A DNA stretch of 64,000 nucleotides from Pseudomonas sp. ML2-2023-3 (GCF_037055275.1 NZ_CP146343.1:10001-74000), one strand, 5' to 3'. Shown: positions 19,563-28,897, counted from the first letter of the stretch. Program-made: numbers and translations. Notes: generated by a model not told the origin, from the letters alone.

Positions 19563-19571
19563 TTTAGCCAA

Positions 19572-20465
19572 TCACTGCATCCACGGTGGAGGCGGCTCTT
19601 CAGACTTGCTCGGTGGCGCATCATCTGCAGCACGCACGGCCTGACGGAACGCTTCGTCCAGACGGGCAGCTTCGATCTCGCGCATGACACCGCCCACATC
19701 GGCCAGCTCGTCCGGCTCGTCAAACTCGCCCGTCAACACGCTGCCAGGGTGCAAGGTGGCAGCTTCGTAAAGCGCCCACATTTCCTTGGCGTATTTGGTT
19801 CCTTTAAGTTCCGGCGCAAAACGCCCGAAGTAAGAAGCCATGTTGCCCACGTCACGCTCCAGCATGCTGAATGCGTGGTTGTTACCCGCGGCATCGACAG
19901 CCTGTGGCAGATCGATAATCACCGGGCCGGTCGGCGTCAGCAGTACGTTGAACTCGGACAAATCTCCGTGGACCAGACCGGTACACAGCATCAGCACAAT
20001 CTGCTGAATCAGGAACGCGTGATACTCGCGAGCCTGGTCCGGTTCCAGCACCACGTCATTGAGTCGGGGGGCTGCATCGCCGTACTCATCCGCCACCAGT
20101 TCCATCAACAGCACGCCTTCAAGGAAGTCGAACGGTTTTGGAACCCGAACACCGGCGCCCGCCAGACGAAACAGCGCAGCCACTTCGGCGTTTTGCCAGG
20201 CATCCTCGGTTTCTTTACGACCGAACTTGGAGCCCTTGGCCATCGCTCGGGCCTGACGGCTGTTGCGAACCTTGCGACCCTCCTGATATTCGGCGGCCTG
20301 GCGGAAACTTCGTTTGTTAGCCTCCTTATAAACCTTGGCGCATCGCAGCTCATTGCCGCAGCGGACTACGTACACAGCTGCTTCTTTGCCACTCATGAGT
20401 GGGCGCAGCACCTCGTCGATCAGACCGTCCTCGATCAGGGGTTCTAAGCGTTTTGGAGTCTTCAT
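19572..20465 (-). CDS. RIO-family serine/threonine protein kinase
   Basis: A 297-aa atypical kinase of the RIO1 type. The phosphate-binding region is LMSGKEAAVYVV with the ATP Lys in LRCAKVYKEA. The catalytic loop is LVHGDLSEFNVLL, and the metal-binding Asp is in VIIDLPQAVD. The C-terminal tail after about residue 240 is acidic and proline-rich (SEEPPPPWMQ). The bacterial substrates are unknown; ribosome-related roles are known for archaeal and eukaryotic RIO proteins. Confidence 0.88.
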   Translation of the reverse strand: MKTPKRLEPLIEDGLIDEVLRPLMSGKEAAVYVVRCGNELRCAKVYKEANKRSFRQAAEYQEGRKVRNSRQARAMAKGSKFGRKETEDAWQNAEVAALFRLAGAGVRVPKPFDFLEGVLLMELVADEYGDAAPRLNDVVLEPDQAREYHAFLIQQIVLMLCTGLVHGDLSEFNVLLTPTGPVIIDLPQAVDAAGNNHAFSMLERDVGNMASYFGRFAPELKGTKYAKEMWALYEAATLHPGSVLTGEFDEPDELADVGGVMREIEAARLDEAFRQAVRAADDAPPSKSEEPPPPWMQ

Positions 20466-20606
20466 CAGCTTTTATTGTGGGTCCTTTATTACCAAACACG
20501 CGAATGTCACTCGTTATACGGCAATCCACTCACCACGGGGAGAGGGCAAACGATTTGAATGATAGACGAGCAATCCGTCAAGAGCACCGACTAATGGGCC
20601 CGCTGC

Positions 20607-21401
20607 CTAGCCCTGGCGAAATAACTCGCCGGGCGTATAGCCGAACATCTTTTTAAATGCCGCGATGAATGCCGACGTCGACTCATACCCGCACGACAAC
20701 GCCGCACGCGTGACATGACCACCCTCCTCCAGCACCTGCAACGAAGACAGCAGTCGTACCCGCTGACGCCAACTGCGAAAACTCAAGCCCGTTTCACGCA
20801 GGAACAACCGCATCAGGGTTTTTTCAGACATGCCCAGACGATCCGACCACAGGCTCAGGCTGACGTCGGCATCGGGGGTTTCGATCAATTCATTGCACAG
20901 CACCAGCAAACGCCCATGGCGTGGCAGCGGCAGCGAAAAACCCACCTCAGGCAGGCTCGCCAATTGATCCAGCAACACCGCCACCAACCGTTGCTCAGGG
21001 CTGCCGCCCTCGGGGTATTCGGCGGGCAATGCACAAAAACCTTTGATCAGCTCCCGTGCCAGCGGCGTGACCTCCAGCACCCGGCACTGGCCGGGCGCCC
21101 AAAGGCAATCCTCACGACGTACATACAGGCTGCGCATTTCGGCACGCATCGAGGTGATGACCTCATGCTCCAGCCCGGCGGGAATCCAGATCCCCCACTG
21201 CGGCGGTGCAAAAAAGCTGCCCTCGTCGGTATGCACCCCCAACACGCCACTGATCGCGTATGAAAACTGCACCCAATCATGCCGATGACGTGGCGTCCAG
21301 GAACCTGCGCCCAGGCTTTCGGCCCGGGCATACAGCGGCCGTGGCAGTGCATCAAGCACTGGAATGGCGCGCTGGAGTCCACGTTGTCCGTTTGGCGGCA
21401 T
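20607..21401 (-). CDS. AraC-family transcriptional regulator with N-terminal cupin domain
   Basis: A 264-aa protein. The N-terminal cupin-like sensor has HRHDWVQFSYAISG. The C-terminal AraC double HTH spans about residues 165-262 (LGMSEKTLMRLFLRETGLSF and GYESTSAFIAAFKKMFGYTP). It is divergent from the BASS-family transporter with an 82-bp gap, so that gene is its most likely target. Confidence 0.87.
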   Translation of the reverse strand: MPPNGQRGLQRAIPVLDALPRPLYARAESLGAGSWTPRHRHDWVQFSYAISGVLGVHTDEGSFFAPPQWGIWIPAGLEHEVITSMRAEMRSLYVRREDCLWAPGQCRVLEVTPLARELIKGFCALPAEYPEGGSPEQRLVAVLLDQLASLPEVGFSLPLPRHGRLLVLCNELIETPDADVSLSLWSDRLGMSEKTLMRLFLRETGLSFRSWRQRVRLLSSLQVLEEGGHVTRAALSCGYESTSAFIAAFKKMFGYTPGELFRQG

Positions 21402-21483
21402 TGATTGGCCTTATATCGCAAGACGTCAGATACCTGCGACGTTAGGCTAAGTTACTAATTCTTACAATGTCCCGGTGCCCACG

Positions 21484-22515
21484 ATGCCTGTGCTCAAACA
21501 TCTCAAACGAATGTTCACCGACTGGTTTCTGTGCGGCATGCTGCTAGCGACATTTCTGGCCTATGTGTTTCCGCATTTCGGCAGTACTGGCGGCGGGATG
21601 CACGCTGAGTGGGTAATCAACATCGGTGTGTTCCTGGTGTTTTTCCTGCACGGGGTCAACCTGTCCAGCGAGCAAATCCGCCACGGCCTGAAAAACATCC
21701 GCCTGCACTTCATGGTTCAGGGCTTCACCTTCATCGTTTTCCCGCTGATCTGGGTCATCGCCGACAAGCTGCTGGGCACCCATGTTCCGCCGCTGCTGAT
21801 GCTGGGCTTCTTCTACCTGTGCACATTGCCTTCGACCATCTCCTCCTCGGTCGCACTCACCGGCAGCGCAGGCGGCAACGTACCGGCGGCGATTCTCAAC
21901 GCCAGCCTGTCCAGCGTATTGGGGATTTTCATCACCCCATTGCTCGTCAGCCTGGTGGTTGGCAGCGGCGCGGGCGGCATCGACCTGGGCTCAACCCTGC
22001 TCGACCTGTGCGCCATGCTCCTGTTGCCCCTGGTCCTTGGCCAACTGGTACGCCCGCTGTTCGGACGCTTTTTCGCCCGCCACAAGCGCTACACCAACAT
22101 CTGCGACAAAGTGGTGATTCTGCTGCTGGTTTACGCAGCGTTCTGCAACTCGATGGTCTCGGGCATGTGGCAACAACAAGGCACCTCGGTGATTATCAGC
22201 GCCGTGATCGGCAGTGCCGTCCTGCTCGCCGTCATCCTGTGGATGACCACCCGCACTGCCCGTGCCTTGAAGTTCAGCACCAGCGATGAAATTGCCGCCG
22301 TGTTCTGCGCCAGCAAAAAATCCCTGGCTGCCGGCGCGCCGATGGCCGCCCTGATCTTTGGCGCCAACCCCGGCCTGGGCCTGATTTTGCTGCCGATCAT
22401 GATCTACCACCCGCTGCAGTTGATCGTGTGCTCGGTGATGGCCGAAAGCTACGCCACTCGCAAATACAACATGAGTGGGAGCGGGCTTGCTCGCGATGCA
22501 GACGCCGCGGTGTAA
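21484..22515 (+). CDS. Bile acid:sodium symporter (BASS/YfeH-like) family transporter with REP-encoded tail
   Basis: A 343-aa inner-membrane protein with about 9-10 hydrophobic helices. BASS-type motifs include LPSTISSSVALTGSAGGNVPAA and, in the second half, FCASKKSLAAGAPMA. Family substrates are organic anions; the actual one is unknown. The last 13 residues (SGSGLARDADAAV) are translated from a REP element, and the TAA stop also lies inside the REP pair, so the original C-terminus has been replaced or extended. No strong ribosome binding site is seen; ATG 21484 was chosen over GTG 21475. Confidence 0.82.
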   Translation: MPVLKHLKRMFTDWFLCGMLLATFLAYVFPHFGSTGGGMHAEWVINIGVFLVFFLHGVNLSSEQIRHGLKNIRLHFMVQGFTFIVFPLIWVIADKLLGTHVPPLLMLGFFYLCTLPSTISSSVALTGSAGGNVPAAILNASLSSVLGIFITPLLVSLVVGSGAGGIDLGSTLLDLCAMLLLPLVLGQLVRPLFGRFFARHKRYTNICDKVVILLLVYAAFCNSMVSGMWQQQGTSVIISAVIGSAVLLAVILWMTTRTARALKFSTSDEIAAVFCASKKSLAAGAPMAALIFGANPGLGLILLPIMIYHPLQLIVCSVMAESYATRKYNMSGSGLARDADAAV

Positions 22516-22559
22516 CAGCCACACCGCGGTGATGCCATCGCGAGCAAGCCCGCTCCCAC
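22475..22559. repeat. REP pair (BIME-like) overlapping the end of the BASS gene
   Basis: GTGGGAGCGGGCTTG and the bases up to 22498 (24 bp) are repeated in exact inverted orientation at 22536-22559. An inner inverted repeat CCGCGGTGT/ACACCGCGG (22505-22513, 22521-22529) extends the cruciform. The upstream gene reads into the left REP and stops at 22515. Confidence 0.9.
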
Positions 22560-22569
22560 CCACATGCGG

Positions 22570-23844
22570 CTACCGCTCAATGATTGCGGTAACGCCCTGC
22601 CCACCTGCCGCGCAGATCGAGATCAGCCCTCGTCCCTGCCCGGCAGTGGCGAGCAGCTTGGACATATTGGTCACGATCCGCCCTCCTGTCGCCGCAAACG
22701 GATGCCCCACCGCCAGCGAGCTGCCCTTGACGTTGAGCTTGCTGCGATCAATCGAGCCCAGCGGTGCATCCAGGTCGAGCCGGCTTTTGCAGTAGGCCGC
22801 ATCCTCCCAGGCCTTCAACGTACACAGCACCTGCGCGGCAAAAGCCTCGTGAATTTCGTAGTAGTCAAAATCCTGCAAAGTCAGGCCATTGCGCGCCAGC
22901 AGCCGTGGGACTGCATACACCGGCGCCATGAGCAAACCTTCCGCTCCATGCACGAAATCAACAGCAGCAGTTTCGCCATCACGTAAATACGCCAAAATTG
23001 GCAAGCCGCGCTCCCGGGCCCACTCTTCACTGCCCAACAGCACCACGGCAGCGCCATCGGTCAGTGGCGTGGAGTTGCCCGCCGTCAACGTGCCTTTGGC
23101 ACTGCGCTCGAACACAGGCTTAAGGGCGGCCAGCTTCTCCAGGGTCAAGTCGGCACGCAGATTGTTATCGCGGCTCAAACCCCGGAAAGGCGTGAGCAAG
23201 TCATCTTCCCAGCCTGCGTGATAGGCCGCCGTCAACGCCTGATGGCTGTGCAGCGCCAGTTCGTCCTGTTCAAGCCTTGGGATGCTCCAGGCTTGCGCCA
23301 TCAGTTCGCAGTGCTGGCCCATCGACAGCCCGGTGCGGGGCTCGCCATTACGGGGAAACTCGGGTTTCAGAAAACCCGGACGCAATTGCAGCAAGGTCTT
23401 GAGCTTATCCAGAGGCGCCTTGGTGCGATTGAACTGCAGCAACCATTTACGCAGGCCGTCATTAAGGCCAATCGGCGCATCGGATGTGGTGTCCACTCCC
23501 CCGGCAATCGCACAGTCGATCTGCCCCAGGGCAATCTTGTTGGCCACCAGCAATACCGCTTCAAGCCCCGTCCCGCAGGCCTGCTGCAGGTCATAGGCCG
23601 GTGTTTTCGGGGACAGCCGTGAGCCCAGCACGCACTCACGGGTCATGCTGAAATCCCGAGAATCCTTGAGCACCGCCCCGGCCACGACCTCCCCCATGCG
23701 CAGCCCGTGCAGGTTGTAACGCTCGATCAACCCCTCCAGCGCGGCCGTCAACATGTCCTGATTACTGGCGGTCGCATACGGCCCGTTGGAGCGGGCAAAC
23801 GGGATTCGGTTACCACCAATAATTGCTACACGACGCAGACTCAT
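22570..23844 (-). CDS. Acetyl-CoA C-acyltransferase (thiolase, FadI-like)
   Basis: A 424-aa thiolase. The nucleophile Cys is in LQQACGTGLEAV, the HEAFAAQ histidine motif is in YYEIHEAFAAQ, and the C-terminal GHPFAATGGR and CAAGGQG motifs carry the second catalytic His and Cys. Its length resembles the FadI-type acetyl-CoA acyltransferases. It is divergent from a FabG4-like reductase and a MaoC-like hydratase, so the three may form a 3-oxoacyl/3-hydroxyacyl-CoA module. Whether it acts in degradation or synthesis is not shown. Confidence 0.9.
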   Translation of the reverse strand: MSLRRVAIIGGNRIPFARSNGPYATASNQDMLTAALEGLIERYNLHGLRMGEVVAGAVLKDSRDFSMTRECVLGSRLSPKTPAYDLQQACGTGLEAVLLVANKIALGQIDCAIAGGVDTTSDAPIGLNDGLRKWLLQFNRTKAPLDKLKTLLQLRPGFLKPEFPRNGEPRTGLSMGQHCELMAQAWSIPRLEQDELALHSHQALTAAYHAGWEDDLLTPFRGLSRDNNLRADLTLEKLAALKPVFERSAKGTLTAGNSTPLTDGAAVVLLGSEEWARERGLPILAYLRDGETAAVDFVHGAEGLLMAPVYAVPRLLARNGLTLQDFDYYEIHEAFAAQVLCTLKAWEDAAYCKSRLDLDAPLGSIDRSKLNVKGSSLAVGHPFAATGGRIVTNMSKLLATAGQGRGLISICAAGGQGVTAIIER

Positions 23845-23966
23845 ACGATTGCCCCTATTCTTTTGAATCCATTAATCGTTACAAGCGTAGGTCTTATCGC
23901 TGATAACGAACGACCACGACCTGTTTGTGGTCAACCCTTTGAACCCCACCTGTCGGAGAGTGTTCC

Positions 23967-25319
23967 ATGTCAGACCGTTATATCGACTTCGTCAACTCAT
24001 CCCTCGGCCAGCGTCTGGTCGGCGCGTTGGGGCTGCCGTCACCGGGACGACTGGAACGCTGGCAAGCCGGGCGCCTGCGCCCCGTCGAAGGCCCGCTATT
24101 GATTGGCGGCGGGGCACTGGCCGAACAGGTGAACCGTTTTGCCAGCAAACTCACCGACACCGTCTACAGCTACGGCCCCGAACCGTTGCTCGCAACCCCC
24201 TGGATTCCTGGCCAGGGACCAAAGCTCAAGGCCGCGGTGTTCGACGCCAGCGAGCTGCTGCACACCGACCAACTCAAGCAACTGCGCGAGTTTTTCCAGC
24301 CACTGCTGCGCAGCCTGGAACACAGCACCCATATGGTGATTCTGGGCCGTGCACCTGAAACATTAAGTGACCCATTTGCTGCCAGCGCCCAGCGTGCGCT
24401 TGAGGGTTTCAGCCGGTCACTGGCTAAAGAACTGCGCAACGCCAGCACCCTGCAACTGCTGTATGTCGGTGAAGGCGCTGAAAATCAACTTGAAGGCGCA
24501 CTGCGGTTTTTCCTGTCGCCCAAAAGTGCATTTATCAGTGGGCAAGTGCTGCGCCTCACGACCTGCGCCTCCCAGGTACAGGACTGGACCCGCCCCCTGG
24601 CCGGGTGCAAGGCATTGGTGACCGGGGCGGCCCGAGGAATTGGCGCCTCGATTGCCGAAACCCTGGCCCGGGATGGCGCCCACTTGATCCTGCTCGACGT
24701 GCCATCCGCCAAGGCCGACCTGGATGCGCTGGCCGCCCGTCTGGGCGGGCACAGCATCGCGCTGGATATCTGTGCCGCCAATGCCGCTGAAGAACTGGTC
24801 GAGCACCTGGCTGACGGTGTCGACATCGTGGTGCACAACGCAGGCATCACCCGTGACAAGACCTTGGCCAACATGACGCCCGAGTTCTGGGACTCCGTGC
24901 TCGCGGTCAACCTCAACGCCCCGCAGGTGCTGACCAAAGCCCTGCTCGACAGTGGCACCTTGCGCGATAACGGCCGGGTGATTCTGCTCGCCTCCATCAG
25001 CGGTATCGCCGGTAATCGCGGTCAGACCAACTACGCCGCCAGCAAGGCCGGGCTGATTGGCCTGGCTCAAGCCTGGGCCCCCTTGCTGGGCGAACGCGGC
25101 ATCAGCATCAACGCCGTGGCCCCCGGGTTTATCGAAACCCAGATGACTGCGCATATTCCCTTCGCCTTGCGCGAAGCGGGTCGACGCATGAGCTCCCTGG
25201 GCCAGGGCGGCCTGCCGCAAGACGTGGCCGAAGCCGTGGCCTGGCTCGGGCAGCCGGGGTCGGGCGCCGTCAGCGGTCAAGCGCTGCGGGTGTGCGGACA
25301 AAGCATTCTGGGAGCATGA
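23967..25319 (+). CDS. FabG4-like high-molecular-weight 3-oxoacyl-(ACP/CoA) reductase
   Basis: A 450-aa protein: a roughly 200-residue N-terminal flavodoxin-like domain followed by a complete SDR domain. SDR motifs are TGAARGIGASIAETLA (about 218-233), HNAGITRDKTLANM and the catalytic YAASKAG with an upstream Ser in LLASISGIAG. This two-domain form is the FabG4 (HMwFabG) type, which reduces 3-oxoacyl-CoA/ACP with NADH. It ends 3 bp before the MaoC gene and is divergent from the thiolase. Confidence 0.88.
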   Translation: MSDRYIDFVNSSLGQRLVGALGLPSPGRLERWQAGRLRPVEGPLLIGGGALAEQVNRFASKLTDTVYSYGPEPLLATPWIPGQGPKLKAAVFDASELLHTDQLKQLREFFQPLLRSLEHSTHMVILGRAPETLSDPFAASAQRALEGFSRSLAKELRNASTLQLLYVGEGAENQLEGALRFFLSPKSAFISGQVLRLTTCASQVQDWTRPLAGCKALVTGAARGIGASIAETLARDGAHLILLDVPSAKADLDALAARLGGHSIALDICAANAAEELVEHLADGVDIVVHNAGITRDKTLANMTPEFWDSVLAVNLNAPQVLTKALLDSGTLRDNGRVILLASISGIAGNRGQTNYAASKAGLIGLAQAWAPLLGERGISINAVAPGFIETQMTAHIPFALREAGRRMSSLGQGGLPQDVAEAVAWLGQPGSGAVSGQALRVCGQSILGA

Positions 25320-25322
25320 ACC

Positions 25323-26177
25323 ATGACCGTGAAGTGGCTCGACCTCGCCAGCCCACCGCACTTGCCCGCGCTGTACGCCCACGCCGCCGCCCGGCGCAAA
25401 ATCACCGGCAGCACCTTGCCGGAACAGGGTTTGCGCTGCTGGGTGGAAGTTGAGCCCACGTCACTGGCTGCCTTCAGGGAGGTGTGCGCCCTGGCGCCAA
25501 GCCCACTACTCCCGCCCACCTACCCCCATATCCTGGCCTTCGGGCTGCAAATGCAATTACTGACCAGCAAGGACTTCCCCTTCCCACTGCTTGGACTGAT
25601 TCATCTGACCAATCGGGTACGGCTACTGCGGCCCATGGGCAGCGTGACGCAGCTACGCATCGGTGTGTTTGTGCACAACCTGCAAAAGCACCCCAAGGGG
25701 GCGACCTTTGAGGTGATCACCCAGGTGGACGACATGCTCGGGCCGCTGTGGGAGGCCGAAAGCACGCTGCTGTGCAAAGGCGTCGAGCTGCCGGGGGCCC
25801 CCCCTGAAACCGCCGCCCCCGGGCCGGTGGTGCTGAACGAGCTGACGCGCTGGTATGCCCCCACCGACATTGGCCGCCGCTACGCCAAGGTGTCGGGCGA
25901 CTACAACCCCATTCACCTCAGTGCGGCCAGCGCCAAACTGTTTGGCCTGCCCAGCGCCATCGCCCATGGCCTGTGGATAAAAACCCGTGCCCTGGCGGCA
26001 TTGAATTCGCACCTGCCAGCCGCCAATGTCGAGATCTTTGTCGCGTTCAAAAAGCCGGTACGTCTACCCAGCGAAGTGATTTTGCGCTGCAGCGAAGCGG
26101 GTTCCAGTGGTGATTTCCAGCTGAGCGGGCATGGCGATCTGGTGCACATGACCGGTAATTGGCGACCGATCAGTTGA
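25323..26177 (+). CDS. MaoC-family (R)-specific enoyl hydratase-like protein
   Basis: A 284-aa protein with two hot-dog halves. The C-terminal half carries the hydratase-2 motif YAKVSGDYNPIHLSAASAKL with the catalytic Asp and His, followed by AIAHGLWIKT. It would hydrate enoyl-CoA to (R)-3-hydroxyacyl-CoA or dehydrate it. It follows FabG4 with a 3-bp gap and is surely cotranscribed. Confidence 0.85.
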   Translation: MTVKWLDLASPPHLPALYAHAAARRKITGSTLPEQGLRCWVEVEPTSLAAFREVCALAPSPLLPPTYPHILAFGLQMQLLTSKDFPFPLLGLIHLTNRVRLLRPMGSVTQLRIGVFVHNLQKHPKGATFEVITQVDDMLGPLWEAESTLLCKGVELPGAPPETAAPGPVVLNELTRWYAPTDIGRRYAKVSGDYNPIHLSAASAKLFGLPSAIAHGLWIKTRALAALNSHLPAANVEIFVAFKKPVRLPSEVILRCSEAGSSGDFQLSGHGDLVHMTGNWRPIS

Positions 26178-26190
26178 GCCGGCACTTGCC

Positions 26191-26260
26191 CTGTAGCCGC
26201 TGAGGAGCGTAGCGAGGCTGCGATCGATAACGCAGCCTTCGTTCCTCGTCAGCGACTACA
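26191..26260. repeat. Second-family REP pair (TGTAGCCGCTGAGGAGC type)
   Basis: TGTAGCCGCTGAGGAGCG up to about 26222 is matched in inverted orientation by CGCAGCC...AGCGACTACA (26231-26260). This is the Pseudomonas repeat family built on GTAGCCGCTG/CAGCGACTAC, unrelated to the GTGGGAGCGGGC family. Confidence 0.8.
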
Positions 26261-26357
26261 AAGAATTGCGCGCCACACCAGCACGCGCCTGTGCCTTTCG
26301 CTTGCGCCAAAGGCCGTTCAGTCGCAAGCTTTGCGCCTTCTGGAGAGCACACCCTCG

Positions 26358-26663
26358 ATGAACCTCGACGAACTCACGCAACGCATGCACCGCATCCGCG
26401 ATAACAACGACTGGAAACAATTCCACAGCCCGAAAAACCTGGCCATGGCCGCCAGTGTCGAAATGGCTGAGCTGGTGGAAATCTTTCAGTGGCTAAGCGA
26501 GGACCAGTCCCGCCAGCTCCCCGCCGACAAGCTCGCCCACGCAGGCCAGGAGGTAGGCGATATCGTGCTGTATCTGGTGTTGCTGTGCGCCGAACTGGGG
26601 TTGGACATGAACGAAGTGGTGCGCAGCAAATTGGCTGACAATGAAAGGCGTTTCAACCCATGA
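26358..26663 (+). CDS. MazG-like nucleotide pyrophosphohydrolase
   Basis: A 101-aa all-alpha NTP pyrophosphatase of the MazG-like/RS21-C6 group. The metal-binding motif is EMAELVEIFQW with the second pair EVGDIVLYLVLLC. It hydrolyses (d)NTPs to monophosphates, probably for nucleotide-pool cleaning. The start at 26358 is within reach of GGAG (26342-26345). It overlaps cmoM by 4 bp (ATGA), which suggests translational coupling. Confidence 0.85.
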   Translation: MNLDELTQRMHRIRDNNDWKQFHSPKNLAMAASVEMAELVEIFQWLSEDQSRQLPADKLAHAGQEVGDIVLYLVLLCAELGLDMNEVVRSKLADNERRFNP

Positions 26664-27409
26664 GTGACCGTCACTTCGATCAACTGGCCACCCGTTTCGC
26701 CGAGAAAATCTACGGCGGCGCCAAGGGTGCCATTCGTCTGGCCGTGCTTCAGGCCGACCTTGAAGAATCACTGCCAAAACGCCCGTTACGTGTACTGGAT
26801 ATCGGTGCAGGCCTGGGTCATATGTCGTTGTGGCTGGCCCAGCAAGGTCATGATGTGACCCTGGCCGAACCGGCCGCGCCAATGCTTGAAGGCGCCCGCC
26901 AGCGTTTTGCCGAAGCAGGCCAGACCGGTACCTTTATCCAGGCGCCGTGGCAAGAGCTGCTGGGGCAACTCACCAAGCCCTACGATCTGGTGCTGTGTCA
27001 CGCCGTACTGGAATGGCTGGCGGAACCCCACGCGATCCTGCCGGTGCTGCATCAGCTGACCGCCAGGGACGGCTGGTTGTCCCTGGCGTTCTACAACCGC
27101 GACGCGTTGATCTATCGCAACCTGCTCAAGGGCCACTTCCGCAAAATGCGCAAGAACGACATGGCCGGCGAAAAACAGAGCCTGACCCCTCAACAACCAC
27201 TCGACCCTCGAGAACTGGCCACGGCACTCGAAGGCCTGTGGCAGGTCCAAACCCAAAGCGGTGTGCGTGTGTTTCACGACTACATGCCCGTTGAGTTCCA
27301 GGCACGAGCCGAGCTTGAGGCGCTGGTTGAAATGGAACTGGCCCATCGTCGCCATCCAGCCTTTGCCGGGCTTGGACGTTATCTGCATTGGGTGTGCCGC
27401 CCGGTTTGA
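26660..27409 (+). CDS. cmoM: tRNA 5-carboxymethoxyuridine methyltransferase CmoM
   Basis: A 249-aa SAM-dependent methyltransferase. SAM motif I is [16 protein letters not shown] (about 44-59) and [12 protein letters not shown] is motif IV. The N-terminus ([21 protein letters not shown]) matches the SmtA/CmoM family, which methylates the carboxymethoxyuridine at the tRNA wobble position. The ATG overlaps the stop of the MazG-like gene. Confidence 0.88.
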   Translation: MSDRHFDQLATRFAEKIYGGAKGAIRLAVLQADLEESLPKRPLRVLDIGAGLGHMSLWLAQQGHDVTLAEPAAPMLEGARQRFAEAGQTGTFIQAPWQELLGQLTKPYDLVLCHAVLEWLAEPHAILPVLHQLTARDGWLSLAFYNRDALIYRNLLKGHFRKMRKNDMAGEKQSLTPQQPLDPRELATALEGLWQVQTQSGVRVFHDYMPVEFQARAELEALVEMELAHRRHPAFAGLGRYLHWVCRPV

Positions 27410-27432
27410 ATCGCCCTGCGGGGGAGACCATC

Positions 27433-28047
27433 ATGTATCGCCGCGTTGCCTTAGTCGTTTTAAGCCTGGGGCTGGGCGCTTGCCAAAGCCCCAACCCTTA
27501 CACCCCGAGCGCCCTGCCCATGCCGCCAGCCCCGGCACAAGCGGCCAATAGCCTGGATTTGAGCGCCTATCCGGCACCGCCTCGCGATTACGGGCGCTAC
27601 CAGAGTTGGGCCTGGCTCAATGGTCGCCTGCCGGTCGGGACCGCGTGGGCCGACTCTGCCCAGATCGCCGAAGCGGTGAACAATGCACTGGACCAGCGGG
27701 GCTTGCGCCCGGCGCAGCCCAACCGTCCAGCGGATCTGTGGGTCAGTGCCGACTTGCACACCGAAAAACGCTTGCGTCAGGTTCAGGACGACTATGGTTA
27801 CGGAGCGGGCTACGGCAGCGGCTATGGCCGTTACGGCAGCCAGTACGGGATGTACAACTCTGTGCCCGTGGTGCGTACCTACGAAGTTGAGGTCATGGTG
27901 GTACGACTCAATCTGTATGACGGCAAAACCGGTCAACCGGTGTGGAGTTCCAGTGCAGAAACCAGCAGTAAAGGCAGCCTGGGCGAACGCAGTGATGCTC
28001 TGCGCGAATCACTGAACAAGGCAGTACAGGCTTATCCTCCCCATTAA
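27433..28047 (+). CDS. DUF4136 lipoprotein
   Basis: A 204-aa predicted outer-membrane lipoprotein: signal peptide with lipobox LGAC (Cys near residue 17), a proline-rich linker, then the DUF4136 domain (YQSWAWL near the start, [45 protein letters not shown]). A Tyr/Gly-rich insert ([19 protein letters not shown]) interrupts the domain. The start at 27433 has GGGGGAG. The function is unknown. It is followed 28 bp later by a paralogue. Confidence 0.83.
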   Translation: MYRRVALVVLSLGLGACQSPNPYTPSALPMPPAPAQAANSLDLSAYPAPPRDYGRYQSWAWLNGRLPVGTAWADSAQIAEAVNNALDQRGLRPAQPNRPADLWVSADLHTEKRLRQVQDDYGYGAGYGSGYGRYGSQYGMYNSVPVVRTYEVEVMVVRLNLYDGKTGQPVWSSSAETSSKGSLGERSDALRESLNKAVQAYPPH

Positions 28048-28075
28048 GACTTATTGTTGAAGCGGAGAAATCATC

Positions 28076-28663
28076 ATGCTACGTCGCCTGGCATTACTGG
28101 GCATCGCCCTGCTGCTCAGCGCTTGCGAAACCATGCAGGTCAGCAGCGATTACAACCCTGCGGTCGATTTCGCCAAGTTCCAGTCCTGGGCCTGGAAAGA
28201 CCCTGCTGTGCAATATCACCCCAATAACCCGATGCTGCGAAGCAGCCTGACCGAGCAACGGATCGTTCAGGCCATCAGTGGCCAGCTGGACCAACGGGGT
28301 CTGCGCCCAGTTGCGGCAGGCAGCAAGCCGGACTTGCTCGTGCAAGCCTGGTTGATCGTTGCCAACCGCCAGGAGCAGGTCGTGACCAACTACGGCTACG
28401 GCGGCCCTTGGGGCGGACCGTGGGGGGGTTACTGGGGTGGCCCGTGGGAAGGTTACTGGGGCCCACCGATGTATAACGAAGTACGCAACGTGGTCTATCA
28501 GGTTGGCACGCTGCAAATCGACCTGATCGATGCCAAGGACGGGAAACTGGTGTGGCGCGGCAGTGCTGAAAAAGTCGTCGACACCAGCCCTACTCCGGCT
28601 GAACGCAGCGCGGCAATTCAGGAGGCGGTCACTAAAATCTTGAGCGCCTATCCACCGAAGTAA
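28076..28663 (+). CDS. DUF4136 lipoprotein, paralogue of the preceding gene
   Basis: A 195-aa lipoprotein with lipobox LLSAC (Cys17 region). It shares [20 protein letters not shown] and LIDAKDGKLVWRGSAEKV with the gene before it, and has a Gly/Trp/Tyr-rich insert (GGPWGGPWGGYWGG) at the matching position. The pair probably arose by tandem duplication. The function is unknown. Confidence 0.83.
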   Translation: MLRRLALLGIALLLSACETMQVSSDYNPAVDFAKFQSWAWKDPAVQYHPNNPMLRSSLTEQRIVQAISGQLDQRGLRPVAAGSKPDLLVQAWLIVANRQEQVVTNYGYGGPWGGPWGGYWGGPWEGYWGPPMYNEVRNVVYQVGTLQIDLIDAKDGKLVWRGSAEKVVDTSPTPAERSAAIQEAVTKILSAYPPK

Positions 28664-28677
28664 GTTCCAGGACACTC

Positions 28678-28730
28678 ACTTGCTCACACTGTATATATGT
28701 AAGTTGGTATTAATACTTTCGTGAGCAAGT
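28678..28730. repeat. Inverted repeat upstream of tadG
   Basis: ACTTGCTCAC (28678-28687) and GTGAGCAAGT (28721-28730) are exact complements enclosing an AT-rich 33-bp loop with TTGGTATTAATACTTT. It might be a regulator site or a weak terminator for the DUF4136 pair. The 234 bp between 28664 and 28897 hold no other gene. Confidence 0.5.
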
Positions 28731-28897
28731 TAGTTTCCACACTCGATTTTCGGCTATTTATCATCGGCTTTTGATTAACTGTTCACATCACGCCTATAAA
28801 ACTGGCAACTGGCCAGCGCGACGATCACTTTCTGGCTACACTCGATCAAACTTTGGAGAGTTAGCGCTGGGCTATGTTCCAGCAACAGGAGTGCTCG

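Noticed and set aside
28678..28730. CRISPR-like repeat or insertion-sequence end
   Set aside because: It occurs once, has no spacer periodicity and no transposase or target duplication nearby.
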